Positions 41,919-51,915 of a stretch of DNA of 64,000 nucleotides are shown one piece after another (within the stretch, counting starts at the first letter, position 1; every line of letters starts with the position of its first letter). The notes beneath the pieces were generated by a model. It was not told where the DNA came from and ran no database searches. It saw only the letters and a program-made list of their open reading frames with translations. A program made the position numbers and the translations under genes. The stretch covers positions 2,728,001 through 2,792,000 of the forward strand of contig OZ245058.1 in the NCBI GenBank assembly GCA_965224595.1. The letters run 5' to 3'. The DNA comes from Aliivibrio_A sp016764915. GTDB lineage: Bacteria; Pseudomonadota; Gammaproteobacteria; Enterobacterales; Vibrionaceae.

Positions 41919-42851
41919 ATGCAGCAGCAACCACTCAGAATAGCGACTCGTAAAAGCCCTCTTGCTCTTTGGCAAGCACACTTTGTTAAAGACGCACTGA
42001 TCGCCGCCAATCCAGGCTTAGAAGTAGAGTTAGTCACGATGGTCACGAAAGGAGACATCATCCTTGATACTCCATTAGCAAAAGTGGGTGGCAAAGGCCT
42101 TTTTGTTAAAGAACTTGAAGTAGCGATGCTTGAAGGTCGTGCTGACTTAGCTGTTCATTCAATGAAAGACGTACCTGTGGAGTTTCCCCAAGGGCTAGGC
42201 CTAGTCACCATTTGTGAGCGTGAAGACCCTCGCGATGCATTTGTCTCAAACCATTACAATCATATCGATGAACTGCCCCAAGGTGCGACAGTGGGCACTT
42301 GCAGCTTACGTCGTCAGTGCCAAATAAAAGAGCGTCGTCCCGACCTTATCATTAAAGAGTTGCGCGGCAATGTCGGCACTCGTTTGGGCAAACTCGACAA
42401 TGGCGACTACGATGCCATTATTCTTGCTTGTGCCGGCTTAATCAGACTCGGCCTCCAAGAACGCATTCGCAGCTCAATGGAACCTGAAATATCTCTCCCT
42501 GCCGTTGGACAAGGTGCGGTTGGCATTGAGTGCCGTCTTGATGATGAGAGAACTCGCGCGCTACTTGCTACGCTTAATCACACTGAAACCGCTCAACGTG
42601 TATTGTGTGAGCGTGCTATGAACAATCGCTTAGAAGGGGGCTGCCAAGTTCCTATCGGCAGTTACTCACTGCTTGATGGTGATCAGATTTGGCTAAGAGC
42701 GTTGGTTGGCGAACCCGATGGCAGCAGAATCATTCGCGGTGAAATCAGAGGCGCAGTAGTAGATGCAGAAGTGCTAGGTACTACTCTAGCCGATCAGCTG
42801 CTTGCCGATGGTGCCAAAGAAATTCTTGATACCCTATACAACAGTCAGTAA
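41919..42851 (+). CDS. hemC: Hydroxymethylbilane synthase (porphobilinogen deaminase)
   Basis: Starting at the ATG at 41919 gives 310 residues and puts the dipyrromethane cofactor cysteine (GGCQVPIGSY) at residue 242, the E. coli number, which supports this start over ATG 41907 and TTG 41901. It joins four porphobilinogens into hydroxymethylbilane. LRIATRKSPLALWQ, MKDVP and LRGNVGTRLGK are present. Its stop is immediately followed by the hemD ATG at 42852. Confidence 0.95.
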   Translation: MQQQPLRIATRKSPLALWQAHFVKDALIAANPGLEVELVTMVTKGDIILDTPLAKVGGKGLFVKELEVAMLEGRADLAVHSMKDVPVEFPQGLGLVTICEREDPRDAFVSNHYNHIDELPQGATVGTCSLRRQCQIKERRPDLIIKELRGNVGTRLGKLDNGDYDAIILACAGLIRLGLQERIRSSMEPEISLPAVGQGAVGIECRLDDERTRALLATLNHTETAQRVLCERAMNNRLEGGCQVPIGSYSLLDGDQIWLRALVGEPDGSRIIRGEIRGAVVDAEVLGTTLADQLLADGAKEILDTLYNSQ

Positions 42852-43604
42852 ATGACCATCTTAATCACTCGTCCAGCCCCTGAAGGCAGTGAACTGTGCA
42901 GTGCTCTGAATCATCAGGGCATTTCAGCGATTCACCAGCCTCTTCTCTCAAGAGCTGCTGGTGAGCATTTCAATCAAATCACCAAACAGTTAGTTAACCT
43001 AACAACTAATGACATTGTTATTGCCGTCAGTCAGCATGCGGTGAGTTACACAGAACAAGCTTTTCAACAACATCAGCTTAGCTGGCCAACAACTATTAGC
43101 TACTTTGCTGTAGGTCAAAAAAGTGCTCAACATCTCGAACAAGTGACTCAGCAATCGGTACACTGTCCGAAAGTGTACGATAGTGAACACCTTTTAGCAC
43201 TGCCAGCGCTGCAACACGATCAAATTGCAGGTAAACGAGTCATTATCCTTCGTGGTAATGGCGGTCGCGAGCTCATTTATACCACCTTAAATGAGCGACA
43301 AGCAGACGTAACTTATGCGGAAGTCTACCAACGAAAGTGGTTGAAACTTAATGCGAAAGAGTTGCTGCAAAGCTGGACTAATCAACAAGTAAATTGCATT
43401 GTAGTAACCAGTGCTGAACAGTTAAGCTTTATGACGGATCTATTTTCTCAACACCACCAGCAACAGTGGTTATTTCATTGCACGCTGTTGGTACCCAGTC
43501 ATCGAGTTGTTCTGCATGCCCAGCAGCTGGGTTATCACCATATTACCAATGTCGGAAGCGCGACCAATAGCGCAATGCTCACCATGTTGAGCAACCAACA
43601 ATAG
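42852..43604 (+). CDS. hemD: Uroporphyrinogen-III synthase
   Basis: The 250-residue protein is poorly conserved, as is normal for HemD, but shows the family start ILITRPAPEG and an ILRGNGGREL segment. It closes and inverts the D ring of hydroxymethylbilane. It begins on the base after the hemC stop and is followed by hemX, in the conserved hemCDXY order. Confidence 0.9.
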   Translation: MTILITRPAPEGSELCSALNHQGISAIHQPLLSRAAGEHFNQITKQLVNLTTNDIVIAVSQHAVSYTEQAFQQHQLSWPTTISYFAVGQKSAQHLEQVTQQSVHCPKVYDSEHLLALPALQHDQIAGKRVIILRGNGGRELIYTTLNERQADVTYAEVYQRKWLKLNAKELLQSWTNQQVNCIVVTSAEQLSFMTDLFSQHHQQQWLFHCTLLVPSHRVVLHAQQLGYHHITNVGSATNSAMLTMLSNQQ

Positions 43605-43626
43605 ACAAAGCAATCACGGGGATCTT

Positions 43627-44772
43627 ATGACAGACGAAAAAAAGACCAACCACAATGAAGACGTTCAAGAGGCAATAACGACTCCTGTGACTGATAAGCT
43701 GTCAGAGACTGAGACTAAAAACGTGGTTGATAAACGCAGCAGAAACCTATCAACGGTTGCGATAGTTATCGCGGTATTATTCAGTGGTGGTCTGTTTTAT
43801 ACCGGACAGCAAAAATCAGAGCAGCAACAGAGTGAGTTAAGCAACCTTAAACAACAGCTTGCCTCTTTAAAGGGCAGTGTTAACTCTCAAATTGCCACAG
43901 CACAACAGCAAACGCTCACTCAAACAAAAACAATCAACCAAAAAGCGATGGTACTGCTTGAGCAACAAGATAAGAGTATCGTCAGTTTACAGCTCGCTTT
44001 GTCAGATATGAAAGGCAGACGCCCGAACGACTGGTTATTGGCTGAGGCGGATTACTTAGTAAAATTAGCAGGTCGAAAACTGTGGTTAGAACATGATATT
44101 GTGAGTGCCACGGTCTTAATGGAGTCTGCCGATCAACGTATCGCAGCACTCAACGACGCGAGCTTAGTTCCACTTCGCCAAGCAATGACCAATGACATCA
44201 CTGCGCTTAAAACGTTACCCTTGATCGATCGTGATGGTTTAGTCCTGCAGCTGACCAGCTTACAAAAAATGGTTGATGAACTTCCTTTAGCCAACGCTAT
44301 TTTACCAGAAGCGGCTAAAGAGGTGAAAGCTGTCGTCTCTGAAGACATTAATCAGTGGCAAGATAACCTCATGACTTCACTGCAAGACTTTGCAGGTCAC
44401 TTTGTAACTTACCGAGTTCGAGATGGGAATGTCATTCCTCTATTGAGCCCGCAGCAACACTTCTATCTACAAGAGAATATTCGCGGCAAATTAGAATCGG
44501 CAATTCGGTCAGTCTATCGAGAGCAATCCGATGTTTATCAAACGTCACTGCAATCGGCTAAACAGTGGGCAAATCAGTTCTACAAACAAGATGATGCCAA
44601 AGTAACATCCTTTATTGCCACTTTGGATAAGCTGTCCACTCAGAACATTGAAATCAAGTACCCAGTGAGCCTGACTACTCAAGCGCTATTATCCGACTAT
44701 ATTTCAGAGCGCCTTCGTCGAAATATTGTCACATTAGGAACGGAATCGATTCAAGAAGGAGCCTCAAAATGA
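43627..44772 (+). CDS. hemX: HemX, membrane protein of the hem operon
   Basis: The 381-residue protein has a charged N-terminal cytoplasmic part (1-40), a single membrane segment (TVAIVIAVLFSGGLFYTG, about 43-60) and a long coiled-coil region rich in Q and E. In the E. coli hemCDXY operon the gene was thought to be a methyltransferase, but there is no such domain; its role is uncertain. Its last four bases overlap hemY. Confidence 0.88.
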   Translation: MTDEKKTNHNEDVQEAITTPVTDKLSETETKNVVDKRSRNLSTVAIVIAVLFSGGLFYTGQQKSEQQQSELSNLKQQLASLKGSVNSQIATAQQQTLTQTKTINQKAMVLLEQQDKSIVSLQLALSDMKGRRPNDWLLAEADYLVKLAGRKLWLEHDIVSATVLMESADQRIAALNDASLVPLRQAMTNDITALKTLPLIDRDGLVLQLTSLQKMVDELPLANAILPEAAKEVKAVVSEDINQWQDNLMTSLQDFAGHFVTYRVRDGNVIPLLSPQQHFYLQENIRGKLESAIRSVYREQSDVYQTSLQSAKQWANQFYKQDDAKVTSFIATLDKLSTQNIEIKYPVSLTTQALLSDYISERLRRNIVTLGTESIQEGASK

Positions 44773-45950
44773 TTCGACTTCTTTTATTGGTATCCGTGTT
44801 GATTGCAGGTCTGATATTTGGCACTCAGTTTGCCGATCAGCAAGGTTACGTGCTGATCTCAGTGGCGGACAAAACCGTTGAAATGAGTTTGACCACTTTA
44901 GTGCTGTGCGTAGTGGCAATTATTGCTCTATTTTTCTTATTGGAGTATCTGCTAAAACGTGTACTTTCATTGAGCACCTATACCCGCGGCTGGTTTGTCG
45001 GTCGTAACTTACGCAAAGCCCGATTTAATACTTTCCAAGGTTTGGTCACTCTGCTGGAGGGTGATTGGAAAAAGTCAGAGAAGCTTGTGCTTAAAGGGGC
45101 CAAGTTTAATGACTTTCCACTGTTGAACTATCTGGCCGCGGCAGAAGCGGCTCAAGGCCAAAAAGATATCATCAAACGTGATAACTACCTGCAACTTGCT
45201 GCTGAACAAGAGCACAGTGAACTTGCCGTGACGTTAACGAAAGCCAAGCTGCAGATCAATCAAGGTGAGTTTGAACAAGCGCTAGAGAGCTTACAAACAA
45301 TTAAACAAGACCATCCTAAAAACCCAGTGTTGATTGATCTACTCAAAACCACTTATGTAGCACTTGGTGATTGGCAGTCATTAAAAAATATTATTCCCCG
45401 TCTCTCTAAAGCAAATTTGATTGATGAACATGAAGCTCATTCACTGCAAGAGCGAAGTGAGTGTGGCCTAATGGCAGATATTGCCATCAACAAAGGCAGC
45501 GCTGGATTGCTCGAACATTGGCACTCACTATCTCGTAAAAGCAGGAAACAGGTGGTATTGATCCACTGCTTAATTAAAGAGCTCATCGGCCGCAAAGCCG
45601 ACTCAGAAGCCTATATTGTTTTGCGCGAGACCATTAAAAAGCAGCCTGATAATCGTTTAATAGAGCTTATTCCAACCTTAAACCTACCCGATTATTACCC
45701 CGCGATACTGCTGCTTAAAGAGCAACTAAAATATGATGAGCAGAACTCAGTCACTCAAAGCGCGCTAGCGCAAATCTACATGCGAAATAAAAACTGGCAA
45801 GAAGCAAGAGAGCACTTCGAACAAGCAGTCGCGATCAACCCAACGATTTCAGACTACTCCTACCTAGCAAAAGTTCTCGACAAACAAAACCGCAAACAAG
45901 CGGCAGCTGATGTTTCACGTAAAGCCTTATCATTAGTCGGTAATGATTAG
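44769..45950 (+). CDS. hemY: HemY, TPR inner membrane protein
   Basis: The 393-residue protein has two N-terminal membrane segments (about 3-20 and 40-62) and a cytoplasmic tetratricopeptide region, visible in NKNWQEAREHFEQAVAINP. HemY is linked to late heme synthesis in E. coli but has no known catalytic activity; it is not the HemY protoporphyrinogen oxidase of Gram-positives. Its start overlaps hemX. A bidirectional terminator follows. Confidence 0.9.
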   Translation: MIRLLLLVSVLIAGLIFGTQFADQQGYVLISVADKTVEMSLTTLVLCVVAIIALFFLLEYLLKRVLSLSTYTRGWFVGRNLRKARFNTFQGLVTLLEGDWKKSEKLVLKGAKFNDFPLLNYLAAAEAAQGQKDIIKRDNYLQLAAEQEHSELAVTLTKAKLQINQGEFEQALESLQTIKQDHPKNPVLIDLLKTTYVALGDWQSLKNIIPRLSKANLIDEHEAHSLQERSECGLMADIAINKGSAGLLEHWHSLSRKSRKQVVLIHCLIKELIGRKADSEAYIVLRETIKKQPDNRLIELIPTLNLPDYYPAILLLKEQLKYDEQNSVTQSALAQIYMRNKNWQEAREHFEQAVAINPTISDYSYLAKVLDKQNRKQAAADVSRKALSLVGND

Positions 45951-45973
45951 CGTTAAACAGTGAATCGCAGCCA

Positions 45974-46004
45974 TAAAAAAAGAGCCTGCACGGCTCTTTT
46001 TTTG
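45974..46004. terminator. Bidirectional terminator between hemY and fre
   Basis: AGAGCC and GGCTCT arms with a five-base loop carry a seven-A run on the left and seven T on the right, so both strands end in T. Confidence 0.88.
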
Positions 46005-46021
46005 TGTCATCACACGACTAA

Positions 46022-46735
46022 TTACATAAACGCATAAGCATCTGCGTATATATTCTCTCTTTTCGCTTGTTTGTCTGCGGTAAATTGCTCACGAGCAGCA
46101 CCTGCCATTTCAAACCGCCCAGCGATATAAATATCTTGATTTTCTAGAGTCGCAAAATCATTGCTGACCGCTTGCAGTACATTACCAATCGCCCCAGTCC
46201 AACCCGGCTTGCTCTGTTCAATCACAGGAATAAAACGAACATTATCATTCTGTGCTGCAATCAACTCAAGCTCTGCTTTTGCATAGAGCTGGCTCTCATC
46301 ACGCCCGCCCCAATAGAGAGAGATGGGACGTGTTACTTTTTGACTAATGCAGTGATCAAGAATCGAGCGTACATAACTAAAACCAGTACCACCAGCAATG
46401 AGTAGCAGCTCATTATCACTCTCTTCGCGGATCCACGCTTCACCATGTGGCGCATCAATAGTAATAGATTCGCCTGACGCTAACGCAGACGTCATCAATT
46501 CAACCACTTGCTGTGCATAGGGATTATGTTCAGCAGCACCAATGTGCAACTCAAGCTCGCCATTGTGACGACAAGGGCTGCTTGCGATGGAGAATGGGCG
46601 CTTATCATCTTCGCCCATGACGACCATTAAGTACTGTCCAGCACAAAAATTAATATTCATTTCTGGGTGCAATAATACACGGAACGTATTGCACGCTAAT
46701 GGTTCTACTGATGTCACTTTACTTCTTACTATCAT
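46022..46735 (-). CDS. fre: NAD(P)H-flavin reductase Fre
   Basis: The 237-residue protein is close to E. coli Fre (233). It has the flavin-binding RPFSIAS near residue 46, GAGG-type NAD(P)H motif IAGGTGFSYVRSIL, and the C-terminal ENIYADAYAFM. It reduces free FMN, FAD and riboflavin with NAD(P)H in the cytoplasm; in luminous vibrios such enzymes support luciferase. It is preceded by a ferredoxin gene and ubiD on the same strand. Confidence 0.95.
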   Translation of the reverse strand: MIVRSKVTSVEPLACNTFRVLLHPEMNINFCAGQYLMVVMGEDDKRPFSIASSPCRHNGELELHIGAAEHNPYAQQVVELMTSALASGESITIDAPHGEAWIREESDNELLLIAGGTGFSYVRSILDHCISQKVTRPISLYWGGRDESQLYAKAELELIAAQNDNVRFIPVIEQSKPGWTGAIGNVLQAVSNDFATLENQDIYIAGRFEMAGAAREQFTADKQAKRENIYADAYAFM

Positions 46736-46783
46736 GTTATCCTCTGTACAACGGTCCTTGTTACTGCTTACGCTTTTTGTCAG

Positions 46784-47047
46784 CTAATCTAATAATAGAA
46801 CGATGTTGCTGTTTGCGTATGCTTGGCAAGTAAATATCCATCCTTCTTGCTGCTCTTTCTCTGTGAGCATCGGTTCCAGATGGTAACTCACTTCACCTTC
46901 TGATTTTTTACATAAACACATTCCGCATGCGCCGACTTGGCACCGATTTGGAAATGCAATATTCTGTTCCAATGCCGCTTGAAGAATGGTCGTTTCACGT
47001 GGAACAGTAAACACGATATCCTCAGGCAACAGACGTACTTGGTGCAT
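46784..47047 (-). CDS. Plant-type [2Fe-2S] ferredoxin
   Basis: This 87-residue protein has the CQVGACGMC motif (C36, C41, C44) and a fourth cysteine C74 in FTCQAY, the plant-type [2Fe-2S] pattern. It is a stand-alone domain, like the ferredoxin part of bacterial reductases such as AscD or MonoxR. It lies between ubiD and fre, so Fre could act as its reductase, but that is inference. The 48-bp gap to fre makes co-transcription plausible. Confidence 0.88.
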   Translation of the reverse strand: MHQVRLLPEDIVFTVPRETTILQAALEQNIAFPNRCQVGACGMCLCKKSEGEVSYHLEPMLTEKEQQEGWIFTCQAYANSNIVLLLD

Positions 47048-47064
47048 TAAATGACCACTCCTAT

Positions 47065-48534
47065 CTACTCAAAGATCCCGAGTTCATCCCATATCTCATC
47101 GATTTTAGCGACGACCGTCGGATCTTTAGTAATAGGTTTCCCCCACTCGCGTTGGGTTTCCCCCTCCCATTTATTAGTAGCGTCTAAACCCATTTTCGAA
47201 CCTAGACCGACTATTGGTGAGGCAAAATCTAACGAATCGATCGGTGTATTTTCAATCAACACCGTATCACGAGCAGGATCCATTCGAGTGGTAATCGCCC
47301 AAATAACATCATTCCAATCTCGAGCATTCACATCTTCATCACACACAATGACAAACTTAGTATACATAAACTGTCGTAAAAATGACCAAACCCCCATCAT
47401 TACCCGTTTTGCATGTCCTGGATACTGCTTTTTCATCGTCACAATCGCCATTCGATAAGAGCAGCCCTCTGGTGGCAGATAAAAATCAACAATTTCAGGA
47501 AACTGCTTTTGCAAAATAGGCACGAACACTTCATTCAGTGCGACGCCTAATACGGCGGGTTCATCAGGCGGCCTGCCAGTATACGTACTATGATAGATTG
47601 GATTTTTACGCATGGTGATGTGAGTGATGGTGAAGACATGATGCTTTTCAGCCTCATTATAATAACCAGTATGATCGCCATAAGGCCCTTCATCGGCAAA
47701 CTCTTGCGGGTCAATATACCCTTCAAGCACTATTTCTGCACTGGCTGGCACCTCAAGATCGTTACTGATTGATTGCACAACCTCTGTTTTACTACCACGA
47801 AGCAGGCCTGCAAATGCATACTCAGAAAGCGTATCAGGAACAGGGGTTACCGCACCTAAAATGGTGGCAGGGTCAGCACCAAAAGCAACTGAAACAGGAA
47901 AAGGTTTACCTGGGTTGGTTTCCATCCATTCGCGCATATCCAATGCACCGCCTCGATGAGCAAGCCAGCGCATAATTATTTTATTTTTGCTGATTTTTTG
48001 TTGTCGATAGATACCGAGATTCTGCCGGCTTTTATTGGGTCCGCGCGTTATGGTCAGACCCCAAGTAAGCAGTGGCGCCACATCTTCAGCCCAGCAGCTC
48101 ATCACTGGTATTTTATCAAGATCGACATCGTCGCCCTGCCAGACAATCTCTTGACATCGTGCTTTACGCAGCTTTTTGGTCGGCATATTTAACACTTGTT
48201 TAAAAACGGGCAGTTTATCCAGCGCATCTTTAAAGCCTTTTGGTGGCTCAGGCTCTTTCAAATAGGCCAACAGCTTACCCACTTCTCTAAGCTCCGCCAC
48301 CTCTTTACGACCCATGCCGATAGCGACTCGCTCAGCGGTGCCAAATAAGTTAGTCAGCACTGGCATATCATAACCAATCGGGTTTTCAAATAACAACGCC
48401 GGACCTGCAGCACGAAGTGTACGATCGCTGATTTCTGTCATCTCATAATGCGGATCAATTGGATGTGTTATGCGCTTCAATTGACCAATTGACTCTAAGT
48501 GGTCAATAAAATCTCTTAAATCGTTAAATTTCAT
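47065..48534 (-). CDS. ubiD: 3-octaprenyl-4-hydroxybenzoate decarboxylase UbiD
   Basis: The 489-residue enzyme decarboxylates the polyprenyl-hydroxybenzoate ring in ubiquinone synthesis using prenylated FMN made by UbiX. It begins MKFNDLRDFIDHLESIGQLKRI as in E. coli (about 497 residues), and the FADEGPYGDHTGYY segment holds the conserved catalytic glutamate region. It is first in a leftward set with the ferredoxin and fre genes. Confidence 0.96.
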   Translation of the reverse strand: MKFNDLRDFIDHLESIGQLKRITHPIDPHYEMTEISDRTLRAAGPALLFENPIGYDMPVLTNLFGTAERVAIGMGRKEVAELREVGKLLAYLKEPEPPKGFKDALDKLPVFKQVLNMPTKKLRKARCQEIVWQGDDVDLDKIPVMSCWAEDVAPLLTWGLTITRGPNKSRQNLGIYRQQKISKNKIIMRWLAHRGGALDMREWMETNPGKPFPVSVAFGADPATILGAVTPVPDTLSEYAFAGLLRGSKTEVVQSISNDLEVPASAEIVLEGYIDPQEFADEGPYGDHTGYYNEAEKHHVFTITHITMRKNPIYHSTYTGRPPDEPAVLGVALNEVFVPILQKQFPEIVDFYLPPEGCSYRMAIVTMKKQYPGHAKRVMMGVWSFLRQFMYTKFVIVCDEDVNARDWNDVIWAITTRMDPARDTVLIENTPIDSLDFASPIVGLGSKMGLDATNKWEGETQREWGKPITKDPTVVAKIDEIWDELGIFE

Positions 48535-48631
48535 CTTTCTTCGCCCATTCGTAGTGCGTGTTGGCAGTACAGCACATCATTCAATAATTACGATTATAAC
48601 TGGTTACTACCATGATGATAGGTTTCAGATA

Positions 48632-48658
48632 TAAAAACGCCGCTCATAGGAGCGGCAT
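48632..48658 (-). terminator. Terminator of rho
   Basis: On the minus strand GCCGCTC and GAGCGGC arms with a four-base loop are followed by GTTTTT. Confidence 0.85.
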
Positions 48659-48681
48659 TTTGTTAAGCTTAGTTCAAACGA

Positions 48682-49941
48682 TTACTGACGGCGCATTGCG
48701 TCAAAAAACTCATCGTTCGTTTTGGTCATCGATAGCTTATCAATGAGGAATTCCATCGCGTTAATCTCACTCATTGGATGAATAATCTTACGTAAAATCC
48801 ACATTTTCTGTAATTCAGCAGCGTTGGTTAACAACTCTTCACGACGAGTACCAGAACGATTAAAGTCAATCGCTGGGAATACACGACGCTCTGCAATCTT
48901 ACGATTTAGATGCAGCTCTAAGTTACCCGTACCTTTAAACTCTTCATAGATAACTTCATCCATTTTAGAGCCAGTATCCACAAGTGCTGTTGCGATGATG
49001 GTCAAACTCCCACCCTCTTCAACATTACGAGCAGCACCAAAGAAGCGCTTAGGACGATGAAGTGCATTAGCATCAACACCACCAGTAAGAACTTTGCCTG
49101 ATGAAGGAACAACCGTGTTATAAGCACGAGCTAAACGAGTAATAGAATCGAGTAAAATAACAACGTCTTTTTTATGTTCAACAAGACGTTTTGCTTTCTC
49201 AATCACCATTTCAGCAACTTGCACATGACGAGACGCTGGCTCATCAAAGGTCGAAGCAATAACTTCACCTTTAACCAGTCGTTGCATCTCTGTCACTTCT
49301 TCCGGACGCTCATCAATAAGCAGAACCATCAACACACAGTCAGGGTGATTGTAAGCAATGCTTTGTGCAATATTCTGCAGCAGCATTGTTTTACCCGCTT
49401 TCGGCGGAGCAACAATCAAACCACGTTGGCCACGGCCAATCGGAGAGGCTAAATCAAGGATACGAGCCGTAATATCTTCCGTTGAACCATTTCCACGTTC
49501 CATACGCAAACGGTCGTTTGCATGTAACGGAGTTAAGTTTTCAAAAAGAATTTTATTACGTGCGTTGTCTGGCTTGTCATAATTGACGCCATTCACTTTT
49601 AACAGTGCGAAATAACGCTCACCATCTTTAGGTGGCCGAATTTTCCCGGAGATAGTATCACCGGTACGCAAGTTAAAACGACGGATTTGGCTTGGTGATA
49701 CATAGATATCATCAGGGCCAGCAAGGTAGGAGCAATCTGCTGAACGAAGGAAGCCAAAACCATCTTGAAGAATTTCTAGAACACCGTCACCGAAAATATC
49801 CTCTCCACCTTTAGCGTGTTGCTTAAGAGTGGCAAAAATAATGTCTTGTTTTCTTAATCGAGCTAGGTTTTCTAAACCTAAACTTTCGCCAAGAGCAACA
49901 AGTTCAGACACTGGTCTGTTCTTTAATTCAGTAAGATTCAT
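48682..49941 (-). CDS. rho: Transcription termination factor Rho
   Basis: The start at 49941 (MNLTELKNRPVSEL) gives 419 residues, the E. coli length; the longer frame begins with a TTG. Rho is a hexameric RNA helicase that ends transcription. The cold-shock-like RNA-binding domain (DGFGFLRSADCSYLAGPDD near residue 60), P-loop APPKAGKTMLL near 177 and the Q and R loops are intact. No strong ribosome site is visible, and the 5' region 49942-50145 probably holds an untranslated leader. Confidence 0.98.
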   Translation of the reverse strand: MNLTELKNRPVSELVALGESLGLENLARLRKQDIIFATLKQHAKGGEDIFGDGVLEILQDGFGFLRSADCSYLAGPDDIYVSPSQIRRFNLRTGDTISGKIRPPKDGERYFALLKVNGVNYDKPDNARNKILFENLTPLHANDRLRMERGNGSTEDITARILDLASPIGRGQRGLIVAPPKAGKTMLLQNIAQSIAYNHPDCVLMVLLIDERPEEVTEMQRLVKGEVIASTFDEPASRHVQVAEMVIEKAKRLVEHKKDVVILLDSITRLARAYNTVVPSSGKVLTGGVDANALHRPKRFFGAARNVEEGGSLTIIATALVDTGSKMDEVIYEEFKGTGNLELHLNRKIAERRVFPAIDFNRSGTRREELLTNAAELQKMWILRKIIHPMSEINAMEFLIDKLSMTKTNDEFFDAMRRQ

Positions 49942-50145
49942 TGTGCTGGATAGTTTATTAGTCAAAATAGGGATCTGTTTTGGTTAATTGAGAATAGGCG
50001 GCCTTTGGAATACGGCCAAGAAATGAACAATCGGTTGTTTTACGCTCGACAATTTATCATTAAATATTTATTGAGTCTAGTTTAGAGAAAAATTAAACCG
50101 TGCGGAAATCACATAGTACACGGTTTTATTAATTTTCGCCTCTAT

Positions 50146-50472
50146 TTACAGGTTTGCGTCTAAAAACTCTTTCAGTTGAGTTTTAGATAGTGCGCCCACC
50201 TTAGTTGCAGCAACACTGCCATTTTTGAAAAGAAGCAGTGTCGGAATACCACGGATACCAAACTTAGGAGGAGTGCCAACATTCTGATCTATGTTCAGTT
50301 TTCCAACCGTTAGTTTACCTTCATACTCTTCTGATACCTCAGACAGTATCGGTGCAATCATTTTACATGGTCCACACCACTCAGCCCAAAAATCGACCAA
50401 TACAGGGCCAGAAGCGTTGATTACATCGCTTTCAAAACTATCGTCCGTTAACTGTACAATCTTGTCATTCAT
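50146..50472 (-). CDS. trxA: Thioredoxin 1
   Basis: The start at 50472 (MNDKIVQLTDD) has GGAG and GGAAG just upstream and gives 108 residues (109 in E. coli); the frame to 50631 is an artefact of an open upstream stretch. The active site WCGPC is at residues 32-36. It is the cytosolic thioredoxin that reduces protein disulfides. It lies between rho and rhlB, which is the E. coli order. Confidence 0.97.
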   Translation of the reverse strand: MNDKIVQLTDDSFESDVINASGPVLVDFWAEWCGPCKMIAPILSEVSEEYEGKLTVGKLNIDQNVGTPPKFGIRGIPTLLLFKNGSVAATKVGALSKTQLKEFLDANL

Positions 50473-50604
50473 CTTCCACTCCAGTGTAGATTTCGTTTCT
50501 GAATTTATCTTTTTCGTCTCTGATTTGAAGTTAACCAGCAAAACTCCCCCTATTTGAATTGATTCAGTTTCGTATTGCAAGCTATAAGCTGATATTCTAT
50601 AGCA

Positions 50605-51903
50605 ATGACAAAAACACATATCACAGAGCAAAAATTTGCCGACCTGGATTTATTACCTCAGGTTGTAAAGGGTTTAGATGCCAATGGGTTCGAATTTTGT
50701 ACCCCTATCCAAGCTCAAGCATTGCCGGTACTGCTCACCGGCCAAGACATAGCAGGCCAAGCCCAAACGGGTACAGGTAAGACGTTAGCGTTCCTTGCTG
50801 CTACTTTTAATCACCTTCTAACGACAGAAGCTCCATCTAATCGTCTGCAGAATCAACCGCGCGCCATCATTATGGCACCAACTCGCGAATTAGCGATTCA
50901 GATTTACAACGATTCAGAATATTTGTTAGCCAGTACAGGGCTAAAAGCAGGTCTTGCTTACGGCGGCGAAGCTTACGATAAGCAGAAAAAAGTGCTGGAA
51001 GATGGCATCGACATTCTGATCGGAACCACTGGGCGCATCATTGATTTCTACAAGCAGAAATTAATTGATTTTCGTTCAATTCAAGTGGTTGTGCTTGATG
51101 AAGCTGATCGTATGTTTGATCTTGGTTTCATTAAAGATATCCGTTTTATATTCCGACGTATGCCTGCACCGCAAGAGCGTTTGAATATGTTATTTTCTGC
51201 TACTCTTTCATACAGAGTTCAAGAGTTAGCATTCGAACATATGCATAACCCTGAACATGTAGTAATCGAAGCGGCACAAAAAACGGGACATCTTATCCAA
51301 GAAGAGCTTTTTTACCCTTCGAATGCCGATAAAATGGGTCTACTACAGACACTTATCGAAGAAGAGTGGCCTGAACGTGCTATCATTTTCGCCAACACAA
51401 AATATAAGTGTGAGCAAGTATGGGGATACCTATCGGCTGATAATCATCGTGTTGGATTATTAACGGGTGATGTACCTCAGAAAAAACGTGTTCGTATTCT
51501 TGAGCAATTCACTCAAGGTGAGTTGGATCTATTGGTTGCTACCGACGTTGCTGCTCGTGGACTGCATATTCCGCAAGTAACTCATGTTTTCAACTTTGAT
51601 CTTCCAGACGAAGCCGCTGATTATGTTCACCGTATCGGTCGTACAGGTCGTGCTGGCGAAAGTGGTAACTCGATAAGTTTTGCTTGTGAAGACTATGCCA
51701 TCAACCTGCCGCCAATCGAAGAGTACATTGAACACTCTATTCCGGTTTCTGATTATGATGTTTCTGCCATTATTGAAGACTTACCAGCACCGATTCGCTT
51801 GCAACGTAGACCGCAAACAAATCGTCGCAATACCGGACAAGGCCAGCGTCAAGGTAATCGAAAGTTTTCTCGTCCTCGTCAATCTAGACCAACACAGCAG
51901 TAA
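50605..51903 (+). CDS. rhlB: DEAD-box RNA helicase RhlB
   Basis: The 432-residue protein has the Q motif, Walker A AQTGTGKT near residue 52, DEAD in VLDEADRMFDLGF, SAT in FSATLS, and HRIGRTGR. The C-terminal tail after 390 is rich in R and Q and binds RNA and RNase E. It unwinds RNA in the degradosome. It is divergent from trxA (132-bp gap) and its stop is followed by gppA after 12 bp. Confidence 0.96.
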   Translation: MTKTHITEQKFADLDLLPQVVKGLDANGFEFCTPIQAQALPVLLTGQDIAGQAQTGTGKTLAFLAATFNHLLTTEAPSNRLQNQPRAIIMAPTRELAIQIYNDSEYLLASTGLKAGLAYGGEAYDKQKKVLEDGIDILIGTTGRIIDFYKQKLIDFRSIQVVVLDEADRMFDLGFIKDIRFIFRRMPAPQERLNMLFSATLSYRVQELAFEHMHNPEHVVIEAAQKTGHLIQEELFYPSNADKMGLLQTLIEEEWPERAIIFANTKYKCEQVWGYLSADNHRVGLLTGDVPQKKRVRILEQFTQGELDLLVATDVAARGLHIPQVTHVFNFDLPDEAADYVHRIGRTGRAGESGNSISFACEDYAINLPPIEEYIEHSIPVSDYDVSAIIEDLPAPIRLQRRPQTNRRNTGQGQRQGNRKFSRPRQSRPTQQ

Positions 51904-51915
51904 AAATACGAGACT

